Assembly (NCBI RefSeq): GCF_006829085.1
Contig: NZ_BJTC01000009.1
Coordinates: forward strand, 186,001-250,000
Length of the DNA stretch: 64,000 nucleotides
DNA from: Chryseobacterium sp. ON_d1
GTDB lineage: Bacteria; Bacteroidota; Bacteroidia; Flavobacteriales; Weeksellaceae
Direction of reading: 5' to 3'
In this document: piece after piece, positions 58,797 to 64,000 of the stretch
Layout of the letters: each line of letters opens with the position of its first letter
Position numbering within the stretch: the first letter of the stretch is position 1
Notes under the pieces: generated by a model
Seen by the model: only the letters and a program-made list of their open reading frames with translations
Database searches by the model: none
What the model was told of the DNA's origin: nothing
Translations under genes and position numbers: made by a program

Positions 58797-59516
58797 ATGA
58801 TAAAAAAACTTTTTGCTGAATTTTTCGGCACATTTTGGCTTGTTTTCGGAGGGTGTGGAAGCGCTGTTTTTGCAGCCGGTGTTCCAGATATTGGCATCGG
58901 ACTTTTAGGAGTTGCTTTGGCTTTCGGTCTTACGGTTCTTACCATGGCTTATGCTGTAGGGCATATCTCAGGAGGGCATTTTAATCCGGCAGTATCCTTC
59001 GGGCTTTTAGCAGGCGGAAGGTTTCCTGCAAAAGACCTTATTCCTTACATTGTGGCCCAGTGTTTAGGAGCAATTGTTGCAGCGGGCTGTCTGTATACGA
59101 TCCTCAACGGTGCCGGAGCAGTAGAATTCTCGAAACCCGGAGATTTTGCTACGAACTTTTACGGTGAAGCCGTTTACAATGGAAAAGCTTTCAGCATGGG
59201 AGCAGCTTTCCTGGCTGAGTTTTTATTAACAGCATTCTTCCTTATTGTGATCATGGGAGCTACGGATAAATGGGCTAACGGTAAATTTGCCGGTCTTGCC
59301 ATCGGTCTTGCTCTTACTTTGATCCATCTGATCTCTATCCCGATTACAAATACCTCCGTAAACCCGGCAAGATCACTTTCTCAGGCAGTCTTTATGGGTG
59401 GAATTGCTATGTCACAGCTTTGGCTGTTCTGGGTAGCCCCTATACTGGGAGGAGTTGTAGGAGGATTGATCTACAAATTCCTGCTTCAGAGAGACACTGC
59501 TGAAATTGCTGATTAA
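58797..59516 (+). CDS. aqpZ: Aquaporin Z (MIP family channel)
   Basis: 239 residues, six membrane helices. Both NPA boxes are present: SGGHFNPAVSFGLL (about 59-72) and TNTSVNPARSLSQAVF (about 182-197). The narrow-pore signature (Arg after the second NPA, and His/Cys-type lining residues) fits AqpZ rather than glycerol facilitators. It moves water across the inner membrane. Full length; ends in a clear terminator. Confidence 0.92.
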   Translation: MIKKLFAEFFGTFWLVFGGCGSAVFAAGVPDIGIGLLGVALAFGLTVLTMAYAVGHISGGHFNPAVSFGLLAGGRFPAKDLIPYIVAQCLGAIVAAGCLYTILNGAGAVEFSKPGDFATNFYGEAVYNGKAFSMGAAFLAEFLLTAFFLIVIMGATDKWANGKFAGLAIGLALTLIHLISIPITNTSVNPARSLSQAVFMGGIAMSQLWLFWVAPILGGVVGGLIYKFLLQRDTAEIAD

Positions 59517-59542
59517 TTTCTTAAATACCATTCAATGATAAA

Positions 59543-59566
59543 AATCCTGTCAGGCGGCAGGATTTT
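59543..59566 (+). terminator. Terminator of the aquaporin gene
   Basis: AATCCTG (59543-59549) pairs with CAGGATT (59558-59564), followed by TTTTT; 26 bp past the stop. Confidence 0.85.
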
Positions 59567-59599
59567 TTGTTTTATGATTTCTGATAAATTGTTCTTCCC

Positions 59600-60145
59600 T
59601 TATTTCAGCTTTTTGATGTCGAAGGGATTTTTAAAGATCAGTTCTTCGTGTTTTCCTTTGATTTCCATTTTACGCTGAAGAAGATTCAATGCTATTTTTC
59701 TTATAAAAAGATCTTTATCATTCAGTGTCCAGTAAGAATCTTCATGAAGCTTTTTAGGCTGGCGGATCTGGTAAAATTCGGTTTCCCAGGTATCTACATT
59801 ATGATAGAATTCAATGATTCCGCAATGTTCCGGGATAAGTTCAGCATCTACCATTCCCATCGGAAGTAAAAAACTGAAAGAATTGCACATATAATCTCCA
59901 CAGGAAATTTTATCATGTTTCAGAAACTTTTCTCCGGTATCTTTATTCAGGTATGATTTTTTGAAATCATTTTTAAAATCACTTTTTGAAAGTTTGATTT
60001 CAATTTCATGACTGCCGCCTTCTGCATCAATGATCAGAATATCTGCTTCCCAATCTGCCTGAAAATAATTGGTCAGCACAATTTCTTTTTCAAAATCGCA
60101 GTGGGTATGAATATAGGCGTGTATAAGTTCTTCTATTTTAATCAT
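59600..60145 (-). CDS. MmcB-like predicted PD-(D/E)XK nuclease-fold protein
   Basis: 181 residues from the ATG at 60145 (MIKIEELIHAYIHTHCDFEK); the frame runs 10 codons further upstream without support. The core WEADILIID...HEIEIKLSKSDFKNDF (about 36-63) has the Asp and Glu-x-Lys spacing of the PD-(D/E)XK fold as in MmcB-like DNA repair proteins. Function is inferred from the fold; the substrate is unknown. A cysteine pair occurs in CGDYMCN (about 84-90). Monocistronic. Confidence 0.68.
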   Translation of the reverse strand: MIKIEELIHAYIHTHCDFEKEIVLTNYFQADWEADILIIDAEGGSHEIEIKLSKSDFKNDFKKSYLNKDTGEKFLKHDKISCGDYMCNSFSFLLPMGMVDAELIPEHCGIIEFYHNVDTWETEFYQIRQPKKLHEDSYWTLNDKDLFIRKIALNLLQRKMEIKGKHEELIFKNPFDIKKLK

Positions 60146-60175
60146 TGTTATGACTGTAAAATGTACAATGTACAA

Positions 60176-60407
60176 TGTAAAAAGTATTAATGATAATACA
60201 ATTCATTAATGGTAAATGTTGTAACGCAATGTTCACAAAGCTTTTATTTGTTTGTTGTTTAAAGCTTCGCAAAGGCATTTCACTCAGCAAAAATTGCAAA
60301 TCATTTATCTCTATGATGATGAAATCCAGATTTTAAAGCAAAATTTCAGACACTAATTAAAAATTGACAAGCGAAGCGAATTGACGATTCACAATTGTTT
60401 TCTCAGG
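60176..60407. other. Intergenic region with low-complexity sequence
   Basis: No gene seen. Contains the 15-mer ACAATGTAAAAAGTA at 60172-60186 (also at 49564-49578) and a short repeated motif around GACAAGCGAAGCGAATTGAC (60366-60385). No terminator-like fold of strength was seen. Confidence 0.4.
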
Positions 60408-61400
60408 TTAGCTAACCAGCAGGCTGCATCCCCTGATATCAGAATGGTCTATTCTTCCCAATACCTGAAACTTATCTCCCGTTATTTTTCCTAAATCCTG
60501 CGTTGCAATAAATGAGCAGGAATGGGTATTGGCAAGATCAATGATATTGATTGCTCCCGTCCGGCCTTCTTTTTCATAAGCTAAAGGGTCCTCTGCATTA
60601 CGAACCATGATCCTCATCCAGTTTGGACATTCGTATTCGTTATTCCCAAGGGAATAGGCCTGTGATAGCAGTTCCGTCATAGAATATTCGGAATAAATCT
60701 TATCTGTATTAAGACCTTCCTGGAGAGTTTTTAAAAGCTCATCCTTTGTCATTTCCTCTTTTCGTCCTTTCATTCCTCCGGTTTCAATCACGATTAAATT
60801 TTCAGGAAAATTGAGAGACTCCTTGCTATGTTCGTGATGACAATAATCAAGAAAGTCAAGAAGGGCAAAGGAAACTCCGAAAAGAATAACTTTCCTACCC
60901 TGCAGCCTGTTCAACAGCTCAAAAAGTTCAGCATGATTGTAAAGAAAATATCCGTTTTCAGGCATGGCAGATTTTTTCATCAGATAATCTACCATATAGA
61001 TCAGTGATGAATGCTGCCTCTCAAGATAGCTTGGCAGTAAACCCAGAAAAATATAATCTTCCGGTTTTCCTATAAACTGTGTGAAACTCTTATAAATGCT
61101 TTCTTCATAAAGCTCGGGATCTGCAATGAAATGTTTTGAAAGATTCATCTGAGTGGTACCCGAACTTTGAAAAAAAAGATCTGCAGTACTATTTTTATCC
61201 AGAATCTGATGATTTTTAAACATTTCGATAGGAAGAAACGGAATTTTCATCAACTCATCCACCTCATCGGGATTAACATTCAGATAGTCAACGAATTTCC
61301 TGTATATTTCAACATTTTCATATTGATAACGAAATGTTTTCAATGCTGCATTCAGGAAATCCTGTTCCGTCTGTATGTTGAATATATTTTTCAGTTCCAT
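60408..61400 (-). CDS. LuxE-like acyl-protein synthetase/AMP-binding family protein
   Basis: 330 residues of the LuxE/CoF-synthetase type. Motifs: FFQSSGTTQMNLSKHFI (about 78-94; a TSGTT-like nucleotide-binding loop, STSGTT-type) and YSEYSMTELLSQAY (about 240-253). Relatives activate acyl groups as AMP esters; no luciferase or reductase genes are nearby, so a bioluminescence role is unlikely. In Bacteroidota it may act in lipid or exopolymer synthesis. It is separated from the next gene by 194 bp. Confidence 0.8.
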   Translation of the reverse strand: MELKNIFNIQTEQDFLNAALKTFRYQYENVEIYRKFVDYLNVNPDEVDELMKIPFLPIEMFKNHQILDKNSTADLFFQSSGTTQMNLSKHFIADPELYEESIYKSFTQFIGKPEDYIFLGLLPSYLERQHSSLIYMVDYLMKKSAMPENGYFLYNHAELFELLNRLQGRKVILFGVSFALLDFLDYCHHEHSKESLNFPENLIVIETGGMKGRKEEMTKDELLKTLQEGLNTDKIYSEYSMTELLSQAYSLGNNEYECPNWMRIMVRNAEDPLAYEKEGRTGAINIIDLANTHSCSFIATQDLGKITGDKFQVLGRIDHSDIRGCSLLVS

Positions 61401-61563
61401 AACTTTTTGAATTTCTTAATCCCTCACTACAAAGCAATTATAGTGATAAAATATTATTTATTTAATAATTTTTAATGTGTTGAACCTATTTTGGTAAACT
61501 TATTGCAATTACTTATCCGGAATATGGATTAAAAACAAGAATGGGCTTCCACCCGTTCGAAAG

Positions 61564-61590
61564 TTACCTCTTTTAGAGGTAATTTTTTTT
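61564..61590 (+). terminator. Terminator-like hairpin on the + strand without an upstream gene
   Basis: TTACCTC (61564-61570) pairs with GAGGTAA (61576-61582), 5-nt loop, then eight T. It would end + strand transcription, yet both flanking genes are on the - strand. It may end a small RNA, or be incidental. Confidence 0.55.
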
Positions 61591-61594
61591 GCTT

Positions 61595-62365
61595 TTATTT
61601 TTCAAAAATTTTCAGTTCAAAATCTTTTTCGAATACTCCATAAGTAAAATAGGAAATCCAGTCTCCAAGATTGATATATTTTGCATTCGGTCCCAGATCC
61701 AATACCATAGGCAGGTGCCTGTGTCCATAGATAAAGTAATCGATCTTCTGAGTCTTCAGCTTTTCTTTGGAATAAATGATCAAAAACTCTTTATCTTCTC
61801 CCAGAAATGCCTTGTCTTCTTCCCCGGAGATCATTTTATTTTTTTGGGAAAGATATAATGCAATTTTCATCGCAATATCCGGATGAAGCCATTTGAAGAA
61901 CCATTGTGCTACAGGATTTGTAAATAGTTTTTTCATTCTTTTATATCCTTTGTCACCAGGCCCCAATCCATCTCCATGAGCCAGCAGGAATTGCTTCCCT
62001 CCCATTTCAAAATACTGTTTCTGATAGAATACGGTACACCCGATTTCTTCTTCCAGATAATCTTTCATCCACAGATCGTGGTTTCCGACAAAAAAATAAA
62101 TATGAATTCCCCTGTCTTTAAGTTCTGCAATTTTCCCAAGTACCCGGACATATCCTTTAGGAATAACATGCTTCCATTCATGCCAGAAATCAAAAAGGTC
62201 CCCCATTAAAAACAAAACCTGAGCATCTTCTTTGATCTCGTCCATCCAGCGTATAAACCTCTCTTCGCGCACTTTACTTTCCTTTGGTGTAGGAGCACCA
62301 AAATGCTGATCTGAAGCGAAATATACTTTTTTTCCAGGTTCTAAGTTAATTGTTGTTTTTAACAC
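61595..62365 (-). CDS. lpxH: UDP-2,3-diacylglucosamine diphosphatase (LpxH-type metallophosphoesterase)
   Basis: 256 residues with the calcineurin-like motifs in order: SDQHFGAP (about 17-24), GDLFDFW (about 54-60), GNHDLW (about 92-97), HGDG (about 130-133) and GHRHLPM (about 212-218), giving the two-metal site. It hydrolyses UDP-2,3-diacylglucosamine to lipid X in lipid A synthesis, on the inner membrane. Bacteroidota relatives of this size are usually annotated LpxH; confidence in the exact substrate is moderate. It ends the queD transcript direction. Confidence 0.85.
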   Translation of the reverse strand: MLKTTINLEPGKKVYFASDQHFGAPTPKESKVREERFIRWMDEIKEDAQVLFLMGDLFDFWHEWKHVIPKGYVRVLGKIAELKDRGIHIYFFVGNHDLWMKDYLEEEIGCTVFYQKQYFEMGGKQFLLAHGDGLGPGDKGYKRMKKLFTNPVAQWFFKWLHPDIAMKIALYLSQKNKMISGEEDKAFLGEDKEFLIIYSKEKLKTQKIDYFIYGHRHLPMVLDLGPNAKYINLGDWISYFTYGVFEKDFELKIFEK

Positions 62366-62388
62366 CTTCTGAGTTTTGTGGGGTAAAA

Positions 62389-62835
62389 TTACTGATTATC
62401 TTCTGCAAACCATTCTCCATAAGAGTTTTCTGTCTCATGAAGCTTAAGATAAGCTAAAGAAATTCCTTCGGGAAGTTTTGATTTTATTTTGGCTGCAATG
62501 GCATACAGCATGTTTTCGCAGGTTGGCTGGAAACTGCAATAGATTACTTTATGTCCTTTCTGCTCAAGATCATCCCCCAATTCTTTGTGGGGAGACAGTG
62601 CATTGACAAGAACTGCATGGTCCCATACATCTACGATCTCAGATTTTACGATACTTTTGATATCTCCGAAATCTACCACCATCCCATTTTTAGGGTTATC
62701 AATATCATTAATCGGTTTTCCTTTCACTGTCACAAACAGCTTATAGGAATGTCCATGCATATTTTTACATTTCCCATCGTAGTTATAAAGCACGTGAGCA
62801 GTTTCGAATGTAAAAATTTTTGTAATACGTATCAT
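62389..62835 (-). CDS. queD: 6-carboxytetrahydropterin synthase (QueD/PTPS family)
   Basis: 148 residues from the ATG at 62835 (MIRITKIFTFETAHVLYNYD). The upstream TTG at 62853 is excluded because a TATCTTTG -7 box (62840-62847) covers that stretch. Zn-ligand histidines occur in ETAHVL and MHGHSYKLFV (about 12 and 26-35), with the catalytic Cys-containing CKNMHGHS. It converts dihydroneopterin triphosphate to carboxytetrahydropterin for queuosine; the PTPS sepiapterin branch is an alternative. 23 bp upstream of lpxH, so they may be cotranscribed. Confidence 0.9.
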   Translation of the reverse strand: MIRITKIFTFETAHVLYNYDGKCKNMHGHSYKLFVTVKGKPINDIDNPKNGMVVDFGDIKSIVKSEIVDVWDHAVLVNALSPHKELGDDLEQKGHKVIYCSFQPTCENMLYAIAAKIKSKLPEGISLAYLKLHETENSYGEWFAEDNQ

Positions 62836-62839
62836 ACTG

Positions 62840-62847
62840 CAAAGATA
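62840..62847 (-). promoter_or_regulatory. -7 box TATCTTTG, leaderless queD promoter
   Basis: Exact TAnnTTTG on the reverse strand with CAGT, 4 nt, between the box and the ATG at 62835. Confidence 0.6.
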
Positions 62848-62929
62848 TGACAAAACCGCTTAACACAGAAAAGACTGTTTCTATTACAGTAATATTAATA
62901 TTTTTTTTAACAGATTTTCAATACCATTA

Positions 62930-64000
62930 TTACTTTATCGTTTTTTCGAATCTGTTCATGACTTTATATTCCCGATCTTTTATAACAATATCATAATTTC
63001 CTTTATCCAGGATCAAATAACGGTTGTCTTTAGAAGTCTTGAGTTCAATGATATCAGCAGGAATTCCTTTTTGTTCGTACTCCTCTTTTCTGTAAGCAAA
63101 AATCAAAGCAGGATATTCTGAAACTTCAGAAGCCGGAATCTTATACAGTTTTCTATTATCCGTCAACATCCAATTGGGTCTGCCTTTAACGTATTTTGTA
63201 ATGGGATGAATGATTTTAACGTCAGTATACAACTCTTTGTCTTCGCCATTATATATTCCCTGATTTTCATCTTTTAAAACGACAGGAACAGTATTCCTGA
63301 TCAGCCTTAACAGTGGCTCATGAAACTTCATATCACTTTTTTCTGAAAACTGAGTCTGGTCAATGGTAAACGGATTGATCCCTGTAAGATCAGAAAGCCG
63401 TCCCGCCATCGTTTTTTCCCAGGATTTATGAGTTCCTTCAAAAGCATGCTGATAACCACAATAGATCAGATATTTTCCGACTTTGTTTTTCTGCATAAAA
63501 TCGAAGATATTTTTTGCCTCTCCAATTTCCCTTTCCTTGTTATTTCCTTCAGCTTCGTATGGAAAAAGTTTAAACCCAATTTTCAGGGCATTGTAAATAA
63601 AATTTCCAAATTCGGGTTCTTTGGAATAGTAGCCGCTGCTGAGGGTAGCAAACTTTCCTATATGTTGTAATGAATCATTCGCTAACGTTTCGATTCCTAA
63701 ATACCTGTACCCCTCGTCATATAACCCCTGAAGTAAAGAAGAGGCAAACGTTCTGTGGCTGGCGTTATGATGAGCTTCGTTGATAATAACAATCTGCTCA
63801 TTCCTTACTCTTTTTAAAATATAATCTTTAGCATTGGCAGGAGTTAGTTTTGAATATTTCAGACTATCTGCAGCAGTCAGCTTTTTCATCCTTCCGAAAG
63901 TAATGTCCCAGCTTTCCAGTGCAGATTGATACTGTCCGCTTATTGAGTAATACGTTGCTCCCATCTGACTTCTCCAGGATTGACTTTGGGTGGAGTCTGC
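62930..64000 (-). CDS. ChaN/TraB-like (erythromycin esterase-type) protein, 5' end cut by window
   Basis: The frame is open through base 64000, so the true start lies outside; at least 356 residues are visible. The segment RNEQIVIINEAHHNASHRTF resembles the E-H-H start of ChaN/TraB/EreA-type folds, which use His and Glu clusters; KYLIYCGYQHAFEGTHKSW is a second conserved-looking His region. No signal peptide is visible in the part seen. Function unknown; binding of haem or metal, or a hydrolase role, is possible. Confidence 0.65.
   Translation of the reverse strand, partial: ADSTQSQSWRSQMGATYYSISGQYQSALESWDITFGRMKKLTAADSLKYSKLTPANAKDYILKRVRNEQIVIINEAHHNASHRTFASSLLQGLYDEGYRYLGIETLANDSLQHIGKFATLSSGYYSKEPEFGNFIYNALKIGFKLFPYEAEGNNKEREIGEAKNIFDFMQKNKVGKYLIYCGYQHAFEGTHKSWEKTMAGRLSDLTGINPFTIDQTQFSEKSDMKFHEPLLRLIRNTVPVVLKDENQGIYNGEDKELYTDVKIIHPITKYVKGRPNWMLTDNRKLYKIPASEVSEYPALIFAYRKEEYEQKGIPADIIELKTSKDNRYLILDKGNYDIVIKDREYKVMNRFEKTIK

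Noticed and set aside
1..64000. tRNA, rRNA, prophage or complete insertion sequence
   Set aside because: No cloverleaf-like segment, rRNA motif, integrase or transposase was recognised by eye on either strand.

Overview
The window looks like chromosome from a Chryseobacterium-type flavobacterium (Bacteroidota, Weeksellaceae). The base composition is AT-rich. Promoters carry the Bacteroidota -7 box TAnnTTTG, and there are TonB-dependent receptors, an OstA-like protein, an LTA-synthase-like sulfatase, DUF3109, DUF2007 and a YqgE protein, a mix typical of this group. The genus assignment is inference from gene content and style; no rRNA or tRNA gene was recognised. About 57 protein genes are supported, two of them cut by the window edges.

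Layout. 1-14.5 kb is accessory or regulatory: a cut methyltransferase, a serine hydrolase, an MFS pump with its TetR repressor (two matching operators), a reductase/epimerase next to a Crp-like regulator, an outer-membrane beta-barrel receptor, a second TetR with its own dyad opposite a two-gene small-protein unit, and tyrS behind what looks like a leader-peptide attenuator. 14.5-20.4 kb is a Ter stress operon: two TerD proteins, two von Willebrand A proteins (one with a TerY-C zinc module), a PP2C phosphatase and a zinc-ribbon protein kinase, i.e. the known TerY-P triad with TerD partners. 20.5-46.3 kb is mostly housekeeping: panD and a flippase-like protein, HU, pdxH, yqgE, an amidase, aminotransferases, OstA-like/Fur, a KUP potassium transporter, the pyruvate dehydrogenase E1 beta subunit, an LTA-synthase-like protein, pssA, exonuclease, FAH, universal stress protein, M16 peptidase and trigger factor. 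46.4-50.1 kb is a metal- or cofactor-uptake-like cluster (lipoprotein, TonB receptor, small His/Cys exported protein). 50.2-58.6 kb holds an ABC-F protein, a DUF2235 (Tle1-like) protein whose nucleophile elbow reads GFGRG, and an operon ending in a NarL-type two-component system whose kinase lacks a normal start codon. 58.8-64 kb holds an aquaporin, a LuxE-like protein, an LpxH-like hydrolase, QueD and a cut ChaN/TraB-like protein.

Most notable signals: (1) a short Tyr-containing leader ORF, a strong terminator and an 8-nt sequence that could compete with it, just upstream of tyrS; (2) a histidine kinase frame with no ATG/GTG start, lying -1 to a T TTT TTA heptamer at the end of the upstream gene; (3) a DUF2235 protein lacking the expected serine; (4) at least six genes whose TAnnTTTG box lies 3-5 nt before the start codon, predicting leaderless mRNAs and settling several start choices; (5) a family of about 70-bp intergenic palindromic elements.
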